Shown: in pieces, positions 6,947 to 13,792 of the stretch
Position numbering within the stretch: position 1 is the stretch's first letter
How the letters are laid out: every line of letters begins with the position of its first letter
From: DATGEO01 sp035310015
Lineage (GTDB): Bacteria > Chloroflexota > Dormibacteria > Dormibacterales > Dormibacteraceae
Direction: 5' to 3'
Assembly (NCBI GenBank): GCA_035310015.1
Contig: DATGEO010000107.1
Span: 1 to 20,955, forward strand
DNA length: 20,955 nucleotides
Notes under the pieces: generated by a model
Database searches by the model: none
What the model saw: the letters and a program-made list of their open reading frames with translations, nothing else
What the model was told of the DNA's origin: nothing
Made by a program: the position numbers and the translations under genes

Positions 6947-7852
6947 ATGCCGGGGGTAAAGATCGGCGTCACGCTGAAGATGTACGACTACCGCACGTAC
7001 GCACCGAAGTCGGTGGCCGACATCGCCCGCCAGGCGCGCGACGCGGAAGCGCTCGGCTACGACTCGGTGTGGGTGATGGACCACCTGCTCATCCGGCGCG
7101 GCGAGCGCCGCGTTACGGCGCACGACCCGACGCTGGTCCTCGGAGTGGTCGCGGCGGCGACGCATCGCGTGACGCTCGGCACGCTGGTCCTGTGCCACGC
7201 CTTTCGCCACGCCGGCCAGCTGGCGCGCGAGGCTTCGGCGCTGGCCGACGCGAGCGGCGGCCGGTTCGTGCTCGGCCTCGGCGCGGGCTGGCACCGGCCG
7301 GAGTTCGACGCGCTCGGCCTGCCCTTCGACCATCGCGTGGGCCGGCTTGAGGAGGCGGTCGATCCGGTGCGCCGGCTGCTGCGCGGCGAGCGCGTGTCGG
7401 TGGACGGCCGATGGCTGAAGCTGCACGAGGCCTCGGTGCCGGTCACGTCGCCGGCGCCGCCGGTGTGGGTCGCGGCGGACGGCCCGCGCATGCTCGCGCT
7501 GGCCGCGACCGCCGAGGGCTGGACGCACGCCAACTGGGGCGCGGCCGACACCACCGCCTTCAGCGGCGCGGCGGCGACTTACGCGAAGGAGCTTGGCAGG
7601 CTGGGGAGGAAGCGTTCAGACGTGGAGACGTCGGCCGCGATCGCGTGCGTCCCCGGCGGATGGGAGCAGGTGCCCGGCGGCTTCAGCGAGCCCGAGGTCG
7701 AGACCGGCGGCGTGGAGCGGCTGGCCGAGGTGGTCGACGCCTATGCCGAAGCGGGGGCGGACCACGTGATCCTGTCGCTCTCGCCCGACCCGTTCGCCGA
7801 GCTCGACCCGCGCCTCCTGGAGACAGGCGCGCGGGTCAGAGAGCTGCTTTGA
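6947..7852 (+). CDS. LLM class flavin/F420-dependent oxidoreductase
   Basis: 301 residues from ATG 6947. It begins MPGVKIGVTLKMYDYRTYAP and has SVWVMDHLLIR (Asp45-His46) where LuxA-type members have EHHF, then GGRFVLGLGAGWHRPEF at about residues 104-120 and VWVAADGPRMLALAAT, which follow the pattern of the F420-dependent LLM group. The end, YAEAGADHVILSLSPDPFAE, is the last strand and helix of the TIM barrel. The probable activity is oxidation, reduction or monooxygenation of a small organic molecule using reduced FMN or F420; the substrate is unknown. There is no ribosome binding site, and a -10-like box six bases ahead suggests a leaderless mRNA. It ends four bases from the convergent TetR gene, with no terminator between them. 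Confidence 0.9.
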   Translation: MPGVKIGVTLKMYDYRTYAPKSVADIARQARDAEALGYDSVWVMDHLLIRRGERRVTAHDPTLVLGVVAAATHRVTLGTLVLCHAFRHAGQLAREASALADASGGRFVLGLGAGWHRPEFDALGLPFDHRVGRLEEAVDPVRRLLRGERVSVDGRWLKLHEASVPVTSPAPPVWVAADGPRMLALAATAEGWTHANWGAADTTAFSGAAATYAKELGRLGRKRSDVETSAAIACVPGGWEQVPGGFSEPEVETGGVERLAEVVDAYAEAGADHVILSLSPDPFAELDPRLLETGARVRELL

Positions 7853-7856
7853 GCCT

Positions 7857-8537
7857 CTAGACCGTCACCGCCTGCTTGGCCGCGTGGGCGGCATTCGTCG
7901 AGTTGACCTTACGCAGGTGCACGTCGAGCCTGCCCGCTGCCGGGTTCCAGATCCCGCGCAGCACCAAGGCCGTGTAAATCTCGGCGATCTCCTCCAGCGA
8001 CAGCCGGCCGCGCGAGGAGTACCAGGCCGACACCCAGGTGGTCATGGCCAGGATGCCGTAGGCCGTCACCTGCACGTCCACGGGCAGGAACTTGCCCTGG
8101 CGGATGCCGTCCTGCAGCTCGTCCATGAACATCTGCTCGTACTCATGGCGCAGCGCCACCACCCGCGCCCGCTGCGCCCGGCTCAGGCTCCGCAGCTCGC
8201 TGTTGCCGACGAAGACCTCCTCCGCCCGCTCGCCGTGGAACTTGACGTGGTGGTAGACCAAAAGCCGCATCCGCTCGACCACGTCGGGGGTCTCGGCCAC
8301 CTGGCGCTGGTCCTCCAGCAGGTCGAGCATGACGTTCTCCATGATCTCGAAGAGCAGCTCGCCCTTGGAGGCGATGTGGTTGTACAGGCTGCCCACCTGG
8401 ATGCCGACCTTGGCCGCGATGTCGCGCAGGGTCGTGGCCTGGAAGCCGCGCTTGTAGAAGAGGTCGAGCGCGACCGAGCGGATCTCCTCCGAGGTGCTCT
8501 CGCCCGCCGTGCGACCGCGTCTCCGCGTCACGGCCAT
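7857..8537 (-). CDS. TetR/AcrR family transcriptional regulator
   Basis: 226 residues from ATG 8537. The N-terminal helix-turn-helix is clear: EEIRSVALDLFYKRGFQATTLRDIAAKVGIQVGSLYNHIASKGELLFEI (residues 17-65, recognition helix near 46-56). The remainder is an all-helical ligand-binding domain with VYHHVKFHGERAEEVFVGNSELRSL and AWYSSRGRLSLEEIAEIYTALVLRGI, the pattern found in KstR2-like regulators that respond to acyl-CoA or similar catabolic intermediates. It lies downstream of two LLM-type genes on the same strand but has its own promoter (8565-8593) abutted by a palindrome, suggesting autorepression. It is the only evident DNA-binding repressor in the window, so it is the natural candidate for the operator-like motifs elsewhere, though this link is inference. 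Confidence 0.92.
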   Translation of the reverse strand: MAVTRRRGRTAGESTSEEIRSVALDLFYKRGFQATTLRDIAAKVGIQVGSLYNHIASKGELLFEIMENVMLDLLEDQRQVAETPDVVERMRLLVYHHVKFHGERAEEVFVGNSELRSLSRAQRARVVALRHEYEQMFMDELQDGIRQGKFLPVDVQVTAYGILAMTTWVSAWYSSRGRLSLEEIAEIYTALVLRGIWNPAAGRLDVHLRKVNSTNAAHAAKQAVTV

Positions 8538-8551
8538 CAGTACCTGAGCAC

Positions 8552-8564
8552 CAGCACGGTGCTG
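8552..8564. promoter_or_regulatory. Palindrome at the TetR start site, candidate autoregulatory operator
   Basis: CAGCAC-G-GTGCTG, a perfect 6-base inverted repeat about one central base. It lies directly against the -10 box and covers the predicted transcription start of the TetR gene. Interleaved with it, AGCACC (8547-8552) and GGTGCT (8558-8563) form a second possible pairing. Position and symmetry suit an operator for negative autoregulation. It does not resemble the AACNAACGTTNGTT motif found at three other sites. Confidence 0.45.
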
Positions 8565-8593
8565 ACCTTAGTGATCGTCGTCATGCGTGTCAA
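8565..8593 (-). promoter_or_regulatory. Sigma-70-type promoter of the TetR gene
   Basis: Read on the minus strand: a perfect -35 TTGACA (8593-8588), a 17-base spacer, and -10 TAAGGT (8570-8565). Transcription would begin near 8558, giving a leader of about 20 bases before ATG 8537. It is the best-formed housekeeping promoter in the window. Confidence 0.6.
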
Positions 8594-8599
8594 CGATGC

Positions 8600-9367
8600 T
8601 TAACGCTCGCCGGGCCACTTGGCAGGCACTTTCGACTGGGACATGACGCGCGGGAAGTTCGGCATGGCCACCTCCGGGGCGAGATGACGCGAGATCGTGG
8701 TCATGACGTCCTCCACCGGCGCATCCGGCAGGTCGACGAACAGGTGCGACACGCCCGATCGCGCCCAGGTGGTGACGCGCTCGCGGTCACGGGCGACGTC
8801 GCCGGTGATGGCGTCGCGGGCAGGCTGAACCAGGCGCGAGGAGCCGGCGTCGGCCGGCAGGTGAGCCAGGACCGCCAGACCCTGGCGCGCTGCAATCGCC
8901 GCCGCCTCCCTGCCGGTCACCCAGAACGGCACCTCCAGCTGCGCGGGCTTGGGGGTGACCGAGATCGAGGTGGGCGCCGTGACGTTGGCCGGCAGGCCAG
9001 CGGGCACCTTCCACACCGGACCTTCGTGCTGCAGGGGCCGGCTGGCGAGCGCCTCGCGCAGCACCGCGATCTCGTCCCCGGCCCCGTCCTCGTCGAGCTC
9101 GCCCGCGTCGGCGAGCACGATCGTCCGGCCGTTGTTGGAGTTGTCGAGCACCGATAGCTCCTCGGCGATGAGCACAGGGTGCTCGAGGCCGAGCGCGACG
9201 CGGACGGCGATGCGCGCGAACTCGGTCGCCGTCGACGCGTACACGGCAGCGTTGATGGCCGTGAGCGGGTTGCCGGCGCCGGCCAGGACTCCGAACAGGC
9301 CGTGCCGCTCGGCCAGCCCCGCCAGCTCGCGCTCGCGGCCGTCGGGCAGCACGATGCCGATCCTCAT
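8600..9367 (-). CDS. Degenerate luciferase-like (LLM) protein, possible second subunit
   Basis: 255 residues from ATG 9367, which overlaps the stop of the upstream LLM gene (ATGA, 9364-9367). The chain is short for the fold and diverged. It keeps AAVYASTATEFARIAVRVALGLEHPVLIAEELSVLDNSNNGRTIVLADAGELD (about residues 40-92), which aligns with the A-x-LD-x-LS-x-GR-F-x-LG-x-G segment of LLM enzymes, and VPFWVTGREAAAIAARQGLAVLAHLP, which aligns with the P-x-WV-A-G strand. The EHHF-type active-site motif near residue 45 is absent, and the glycines of the phosphate-binding loop are partly replaced by Ala and Asp. Coupled to a full LLM gene, it may act as a non-catalytic partner, as LuxB does for LuxA. 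It could equally be a decaying paralogue. Confidence 0.75.
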   Translation of the reverse strand: MRIGIVLPDGRERELAGLAERHGLFGVLAGAGNPLTAINAAVYASTATEFARIAVRVALGLEHPVLIAEELSVLDNSNNGRTIVLADAGELDEDGAGDEIAVLREALASRPLQHEGPVWKVPAGLPANVTAPTSISVTPKPAQLEVPFWVTGREAAAIAARQGLAVLAHLPADAGSSRLVQPARDAITGDVARDRERVTTWARSGVSHLFVDLPDAPVEDVMTTISRHLAPEVAMPNFPRVMSQSKVPAKWPGER

Positions 9368-10341
9368 GCCTTCGCCTCGGCGCGGGTCCGCAGCCGCGGC
9401 ATGACATGGGTCGCGAGGCGGCGGATCTGGGACTCGAGGGCGTCGCGTGGCGCGCCGTCGAGCATCAGCCGGAACGCGATGTGCTCGATGCCCATCGCCT
9501 CGAACTCACGCAGCTGCTCGATGCACCGCTCTGCCGAGCCTGTGATCGTGGTCTCGACGGTGTCGGCGATCGCCTTGTCCGCCTCCTCGGCGTAGTCCTG
9601 CTGCTGGTGATCGCCGACGGCAGGCAGCGTCCATCCGAGGCCGGCGTACTGCACGTAGCTCGCCCGGACCCAGTCGCGCGCGGCGGCGCGCTCCTCGGCG
9701 TCCTCGGTCAGCCAGATGTTGCGCAGCGCGCCGAGCGCCGGCTTCGGGCCCGTGTGGCCGCCCTCGCGCCAGCCCTCCTCCCAGACCGCCGCCAGGGTGC
9801 GGCAGCGCTCGACCGGGAGGGCCGCGGAGAAGAGGATCGGGTGGCCGTGAAGGCCGGCGCGCTTGACCGGTTCGAGGAGCTGCGCGCCCATCCAGAGCGT
9901 CGCGCCGCCGCTCTTCTGCTCGGCCTCGAGCACCTCGAGGCCGCGGAGCATGCGCGGCAGGCGCTGCTTGCGCGACACGCCGTGGCCGTCGAACTCGATG
10001 TCGCGATAACCCATGCCGACGCCGAGGTCGAGGCGCCCATTCGACCGCTGGTTGAGGTCGTGGGACACCACCGCGAGGCGGTGAGGATCCTGCATCGGGA
10101 GCAGCAGCATGCCCGTGCCGGCGCGCAGCTTCTCGGTCACCGACAGCACCGCGGCCGCAGCCGGCAGCAGGGCCGGGCAGTAGCCGTCGTAGAAGAAGTG
10201 GTGCTCGGACAGCCAGAGCTCGTCGTACCCGAGCTCCTCCATCAGCAAGGCGTACTCGCGCAGCTCTCGATATGCTCGCCCCCAATGCATGGGCAGCATG
10301 GCGGTGCATTGAAGGCTGAACAGTCCTACCCCGAAGCGCAC
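9364..10341 (-). CDS. LLM class flavin-dependent monooxygenase
   Basis: 325 residues from GTG 10341, giving the typical start MRFGVGLFSLQC. The frame remains open to 10383, but the extra 14 residues are not LLM-like. LuxA-type active-site motif ELWLSEHHFFYDGYCP (EHHF at residues 46-49) is followed by NGRLDLGVGMGYRDIEFDGHG (about residues 101-120). The C-terminal region carries a helical insert with LRNIWLTEDAEERAAARDWVRASYVQYAG. It is cytoplasmic and probably uses reduced FMN. It overlaps the next minus-strand gene (degenerate LLM) by four bases. The plus-strand SDR gene starts 68 bases away; that short gap holds a TATTAT/TATGGT -10 region for this gene and motif copy 2 in its -35 zone. Confidence 0.88.
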   Translation of the reverse strand: MRFGVGLFSLQCTAMLPMHWGRAYRELREYALLMEELGYDELWLSEHHFFYDGYCPALLPAAAAVLSVTEKLRAGTGMLLLPMQDPHRLAVVSHDLNQRSNGRLDLGVGMGYRDIEFDGHGVSRKQRLPRMLRGLEVLEAEQKSGGATLWMGAQLLEPVKRAGLHGHPILFSAALPVERCRTLAAVWEEGWREGGHTGPKPALGALRNIWLTEDAEERAAARDWVRASYVQYAGLGWTLPAVGDHQQQDYAEEADKAIADTVETTITGSAERCIEQLREFEAMGIEHIAFRLMLDGAPRDALESQIRRLATHVMPRLRTRAEAKA

Positions 10342-10349
10342 GATGCCGG

Positions 10350-10358
10350 ACCATAATA
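10350..10358 (-). promoter_or_regulatory. Probable -10 region of the minus-strand LLM gene
   Basis: The minus strand reads TATTATGGT. Either TATTAT (10358-10353) or TATGGT (10355-10350) fits a -10 box. TATGGT would place transcription start at or within a few bases of the GTG start at 10341. No TTGACA-like -35 is present. The expected -35 zone falls on the candidate operator at 10379-10392. Confidence 0.35.
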
Positions 10359-10378
10359 GCTCGGACCGTAGAAGAACA

Positions 10379-10392
10379 AACACACGTTAGTT
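10379..10392. promoter_or_regulatory. Candidate operator, motif copy 2 (LLM / SDR divergent region)
   Basis: Plus strand AACACACGTTAGTT, 11 of 12 fixed positions of AACNAACGTTNGTT and 12 of 14 identical to copy 1. It overlaps a second small palindrome, CGTTA-GT-TAACG (10385-10396). It lies about 20 bases upstream of the SDR start and in the -35 zone of the minus LLM gene, so one bound protein could affect both. Confidence 0.5.
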
Positions 10393-10409
10393 AACGGGAG
10401 GCGACGCGA

Positions 10410-11141
10410 ATGGCGGTTGCCATCGTCACCGGCGCCGGCTCGGGGATCGGCGCGGCGGCCGCGAAAGCGCTGGCCGCGCGCGGCGACCACGTCGTGTGCG
10501 CGGACATCGTGAAAAGTGCGGCTGAGACGATCGCCAGCGGCCTCGAGGGTGCGAGCGCGGTCGAGGTCGACGTGAGCGACGCGCGCTCCTGCGACGCGAT
10601 GGTCGCCCACGCGGTCGAGCGCTACGGGGCAGTCGACGGCATCGCCACGTGCGCGGGCATCGAGAAGCACGGCGTCGGGCACGAGTTCGCCGAGGAGGAC
10701 TTCGACCGCATCATCGACGTCAACCTCAAGGGCACGTGGCTGTGCGCGCGCGCGGCGGCGAGGTCGATGATCTCCGCCGGCCACGGCGGCACCATCGTGA
10801 TGATCGGCTCGATCAACTCCATCGTCGGCAATGCCGGCGCGAGCGCCTACTGCGCGTCGAAGGGCGGCGTGCTCATGCTCGGCCGCACGCTCGCGCTGGA
10901 CTGGGCGCCGAATGGAATCCGGGTCAACATCGTCGGGCCGGGAGTCGTGAACACCCCTATGTCGGCGCGCAGCCTTGCGATTCCCGAGCGCCGTGCCCGG
11001 ATGATGGACCGCACGCCGCTCGGCCGGCCCGCGTCGGCAGACGAGATCGCATCCGTGATCGCGTTCCTGATGAGCGACGCCTCGTCGTTCATGACCGGCG
11101 CGTACGTGCCGGTGGACGGCGGATCGCTGGCGGCCTGGTGA
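10410..11141 (+). CDS. Short-chain dehydrogenase/reductase (SDR)
   Basis: 243 residues from ATG 10410, preceded by a good ribosome binding site GGGAGG (10396-10401). Classical SDR layout: nucleotide-binding TGAGSGIG at residues 7-14, acidic Asp32 at the end of strand 2 (favours NAD over NADP), Asn105 in VNLKG, catalytic Ser134 region MIGSINS, and Tyr147-x3-Lys151 in YCASK. The usual NNAG after strand 4 reads ATCAG, a modest deviation. The C-terminal SFMTGAYVPVDGG is standard. It would interconvert an alcohol and a ketone or aldehyde in the pathway. First gene of the plus-strand cluster; its TGA lies within the GTGA of the following LLM start. Confidence 0.93.
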   Translation: MAVAIVTGAGSGIGAAAAKALAARGDHVVCADIVKSAAETIASGLEGASAVEVDVSDARSCDAMVAHAVERYGAVDGIATCAGIEKHGVGHEFAEEDFDRIIDVNLKGTWLCARAAARSMISAGHGGTIVMIGSINSIVGNAGASAYCASKGGVLMLGRTLALDWAPNGIRVNIVGPGVVNTPMSARSLAIPERRARMMDRTPLGRPASADEIASVIAFLMSDASSFMTGAYVPVDGGSLAAW

Positions 11142-12007
11142 GGGCACCCATCCGGATCGGCGCCAAGCTGCCGCACAGCGGCGAGCTCGCGATGCGGGTC
11201 GGGCCAGCGAGGATGGCCGCCGACCTGGACGAGGCCGGCTTCGACTCGATCTGGGTGAGCGATCACGTCGTGTTCCCGTACGAGACCACGTCCCGCTATC
11301 CGTTCGCGGCCAACGGACGGCCGACCTGGCCGTTCTCCGACCCTTACCTCGAGCCGCTGATCGTCCTCGGCGCGGTGGCCGCGGCGACGTCGCGCGCGGC
11401 CCTCGGCACGTCGGTCCTCATCGCGCCCATGCGGAACCCGGTGCTGATGGCTAAGCAGGCCGCGACCATCGACGCCCTGTCGGGCGGTCGGCTCGTGCTC
11501 GGCGTCGGAGTGGGCTGGCTGCGCGAAGAGTTCGAGGCGCTCGACGCCGACTTCGCGGCGCGCGGCGAGGTGCTCGACGAGTGGATCGAGATCATGCGAG
11601 CGTGCTGGACCGGCAGCGCCGGCCCGTTCGAAGGGCGGCACTACCGGCTGCCGGCGGCGATCCACTGCCGGCCCGCGCCCGAGCATGGGATACCCCTGCT
11701 CGTCGGCGGCATGTCGCGTCACGCGATTCGCCGCGCGGGCGTCGCCGACGGCTGGCTCGGCCAGTACGCGCTCGAGACGATCTCGGAGCGCGACATCGCC
11801 GCGGCGGTCGAGTCGATGGGGTCGGAAGAGGCGCGGGTGGTCGTGCGCGTCACCGGCGCCGCCGAGCACCTCGACAAGCTCGCCTTGCGGCTCGGCGCGT
11901 TCGCGGGCGCGGGCGTGACCGAGGTGATCGTCGACGTCAACTGGAAAGAGGAGGCGGGGCCGGAACGCGCGGCCGACCTGCTGCGGAACGCCGCCGCCCG
12001 TACGTGA
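11138..12007 (+). CDS. F420-type LLM class oxidoreductase
   Basis: 289 residues from the GTG of a GTGA overlap with the SDR gene. It starts with IRIGAKLPHSGELAMRVGP, then DSIWVSDHVVFPYETTS (SDHVVFPY at residues 41-48) and SGGRLVLGVGVGWLREEFEALDADF (about 115-139). These patterns are typical of the F420-dependent LLM subgroup. The chain ends with AGAGVTEVIVDVNWKEE. The pyrimidine-ring opener RutA and many heterocycle oxygenases also belong to the LLM superfamily. Direct coupling to SDR and RidA-family genes suggests work on a nitrogen-containing compound, by analogy with Rut. Whether it uses FMN or F420 is not decided by the sequence. Confidence 0.9.
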   Translation: MRAPIRIGAKLPHSGELAMRVGPARMAADLDEAGFDSIWVSDHVVFPYETTSRYPFAANGRPTWPFSDPYLEPLIVLGAVAAATSRAALGTSVLIAPMRNPVLMAKQAATIDALSGGRLVLGVGVGWLREEFEALDADFAARGEVLDEWIEIMRACWTGSAGPFEGRHYRLPAAIHCRPAPEHGIPLLVGGMSRHAIRRAGVADGWLGQYALETISERDIAAAVESMGSEEARVVVRVTGAAEHLDKLALRLGAFAGAGVTEVIVDVNWKEEAGPERAADLLRNAAART

Positions 12008-12024
12008 AGAAGGAGGAGGTGCAG

Positions 12025-12411
12025 ATGCCCGACGACCAGGTGTTCACGACCAAGGAAGCGCCGATACCACGCGGACCCTACGTGCACGCGCGCAAGCACG
12101 GCGGGCTCGTGTGGGTCACAGGCCAGATCGGCCGCGACCCGGAAAGCGGTGACTTCGTGAGGGGCGGCTTCGAGGCCGAGTTCAACCAGGCCATCGACAA
12201 CCTCGAGGCCATCCTCGAGGCCGCCGGCTCGTCGCTCGACCGCGTGGTGCGGACGCAGATCGAGTTCGTGAACGAGTCGGACCTCGACGCCATGAACCGC
12301 ATCTACGGCGAGCGCTTCCGCGACCCCCTGCCCGCGCGCACGAGCTTCGGCGTGGCCTTCCTGTGGAAGGGCGCGAAGGTGCAGATCGACTGCGTCGCGG
12401 CGGCCGATTGA
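12025..12411 (+). CDS. RidA (YjgF/YER057c/UK114) family protein, copy 1
   Basis: 128 residues from ATG 12025, chosen because a very strong ribosome binding site AAGGAGGAGG lies at 12009-12018. Full family length. It aligns over its whole length with RidA: IPRGPYVHA (Tyr19), VTGQIGRDPESGDF, FEAEFNQAIDNLEAILEAAGSSLDRVVRTQIEFV, and PARTSFGVAFLWKGAKVQIDCVAA. The catalytic-site arginine is present as R105. The position of Glu120 in the E. coli enzyme is Asp122 here, so 2-aminoacrylate deaminase activity is uncertain. RidA-family trimers hydrolyse imines/enamines, and RutC handles an aminoacrylate-type product in pyrimidine breakdown. The start of the next gene overlaps its stop. Confidence 0.93.
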   Translation: MPDDQVFTTKEAPIPRGPYVHARKHGGLVWVTGQIGRDPESGDFVRGGFEAEFNQAIDNLEAILEAAGSSLDRVVRTQIEFVNESDLDAMNRIYGERFRDPLPARTSFGVAFLWKGAKVQIDCVAAAD

Positions 12412-12815
12412 GCGTGCCGGGCCGGCGCTCCGTCGTCAGCCGTCGCGGCCCTCAACCGACCGCGACCTATCCGCACGCGACCGTCGAGGGCGACCTCGTG
12501 TGGGTCACCGCGCAGGCCGGCCGCGACCCCGGCGACGGCGAGCTGGTCGCCGGCGGCCTCGGGGGCCAGCTCGACCGTGCGATCTCGAACCTCGCCGGCA
12601 TCCTCGAGGACTGCGGCTCCTCGCTCGACCGAGTGATCCGGACCCAGATCATGTTGGTCGGGGAGCCGGACTTCGACGCCATCGACGCCGTCTACGGCCG
12701 GCGATTTGGCGACCCGCTGCCGGTGCGCACCATCTGGGGCGTCAACTTCCTGGCCGCCGAGCCCGGACACGAGGTGGTGCGCGTGCAGCTCGACTGCGTG
12801 GCCTCGCTGCGGTGA
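12408..12815 (+). CDS. RidA (YjgF/YER057c/UK114) family protein, copy 2
   Basis: 135 residues from TTG 12408, which overlaps the stop of copy 1 as TTGA; GTG 12414 two codons later is an alternative. Clearly paralogous to copy 1: both have GRDP, a D-x-A-I-x-NL-x-x-ILE helix, SSLDRV-x-RTQI and LP-x-RT-x-x-GV. The N terminus lacks the usual GPY and has TATYPHATVEGDLVWVTAQAG, with Tyr21 at the conserved tyrosine site. R107 matches the substrate-binding arginine and D129 sits where Glu120 normally is, the same substitution as in copy 1. There is a two-residue insertion before the last strand (AAEPGHEVVRVQLD). Tandem copies may form a heterotrimer or act on successive imine intermediates. Confidence 0.9.
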   Translation: MSVPGRRSVVSRRGPQPTATYPHATVEGDLVWVTAQAGRDPGDGELVAGGLGGQLDRAISNLAGILEDCGSSLDRVIRTQIMLVGEPDFDAIDAVYGRRFGDPLPVRTIWGVNFLAAEPGHEVVRVQLDCVASLR

Positions 12816-13792
12816 GCTACGCCGACATCTGGGAGGCGGGGCTGCGGCGCATCCGCGCCATCGGCATGGAGCCGTATCTCGACCTCGGCGCGGAGACGCG
12901 GGCGCAGAACCGGCTCAACCGCCGGCACCTCGACTCGTTGGTGTTCGAGATGCGGCTCCTCGGGTCGCAGGAGGCGGACACCTCCACCACGCTGTTCGGC
13001 GCCAAGCTGCGCACTCCCGTAATCGGTGCCGCGGTGTGCGAGTCGCGAATCCTCAAGCGGCTCGGGCCGTGGGACACGCCGTACCTCGAGCAGATCGCCG
13101 CGGGCCTGGCCAGGGCCGGAAGCATGATGTCGACGGGAATGGTCACGCTCGACGAGCTGGCTCGCATCGTCGAACAGGGCGCTCCGGTCCTGCACGTCAT
13201 CAAACCGTTCAAGGACGACGACCTGGTGCTCCAGAACCTCGACAGGGCGGCCGAGCTGGGCTGCGTGGCGGTCGGCATGGACGTCGACGTGTTCTTTCTC
13301 GAGAAGGCATGGGACGAGGTGCCGGGGCCGGACGTGCTCGGCCGCAAGACCATTGACGACCTGAAGCGTTACCGCGCGGCGACCAAGCTGCCGTTCGTCA
13401 TCAAGGGCGTGCTGAGCGCGCACGACGCCCGCCAGGCGCGCGACCTGGGGTTCGACGGGCTGATCGTGAGCTCGCACGGCGGGGAGACGATCGACTACGC
13501 CATGCCGGTGCTGCAAGCGCTGCCGGCGGTCCGGGCCGAATGCCCAGACCTGCCGATCCTCGTCGACAGCGGCTTTCGCCGCGGTGCCGACGTGCTGAAG
13601 GCGCTCGCCCTGGGCGCGAACGGCGTGGGGATGGCGACGCTGCTGCTCGTCGCCTGCGCCGGCGGTGGCGCAGACGCGGTGGCGGCGATGGTCGAGGAGG
13701 TGCAGGCCGAGCTGCAGCGCACGATGTCGATCACGGGCTGCCGCTCGGTGGCCGAGATCGACCGGTCGATCCTGCACCGGGTCGAGGCGTGA
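12812..13792 (+). CDS. FMN-dependent alpha-hydroxy-acid oxidase/dehydrogenase-like protein with altered active site
   Basis: 326 residues from the GTG of a GTGA overlap with RidA copy 2. The fold is that of glycolate oxidase/LldD: N-terminal YLDLGAETRAQNRLNRRHLD, the strand FVIKGVLSAHDARQA with Lys198, IVSSHGG with His222, and the phosphate loop VDSGFRRGADVLKALALGANGVGM. The Lys198-His222 spacing equals Lys230-His254 of spinach glycolate oxidase. The arginine that normally follows (HGGR, binds the substrate carboxylate) is Glu225 here (HGGETIDY), and the QLY tyrosine region reads LHVIKPF. The FMN site and catalytic base are kept while carboxylate binding is lost, so the substrate is probably not a simple 2-hydroxy acid. 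It is somewhat short for the family (usually 350-390). Mycofactocin MftD is a related alternative, but no other mft gene is present. Confidence 0.88.
   Translation: MSYADIWEAGLRRIRAIGMEPYLDLGAETRAQNRLNRRHLDSLVFEMRLLGSQEADTSTTLFGAKLRTPVIGAAVCESRILKRLGPWDTPYLEQIAAGLARAGSMMSTGMVTLDELARIVEQGAPVLHVIKPFKDDDLVLQNLDRAAELGCVAVGMDVDVFFLEKAWDEVPGPDVLGRKTIDDLKRYRAATKLPFVIKGVLSAHDARQARDLGFDGLIVSSHGGETIDYAMPVLQALPAVRAECPDLPILVDSGFRRGADVLKALALGANGVGMATLLLVACAGGGADAVAAMVEEVQAELQRTMSITGCRSVAEIDRSILHRVEA

Noticed and set aside
5918..7528. A 536-codon minus-strand frame overlapping the dehydratase and LLM genes
   Set aside because: Out-of-frame shadow rich in Arg and Gly; the dehydratase in another minus frame and the LLM on the plus strand have clear motifs.
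11138..12815. Calling the genes rutA and rutC
   Set aside because: Superfamily membership matches, but the LLM protein looks F420-type, there are two RidA genes, and no other rut gene is present, so the symbols are not justified.
12812..13792. Mycofactocin MftD (premycofactocin synthase)
   Set aside because: The fold matches and SDR/LLM/TetR genes are nearby, as in mycofactocin neighbourhoods, but no mftA, mftB, mftC, mftE or mftF is present and the protein is shorter than MftD.
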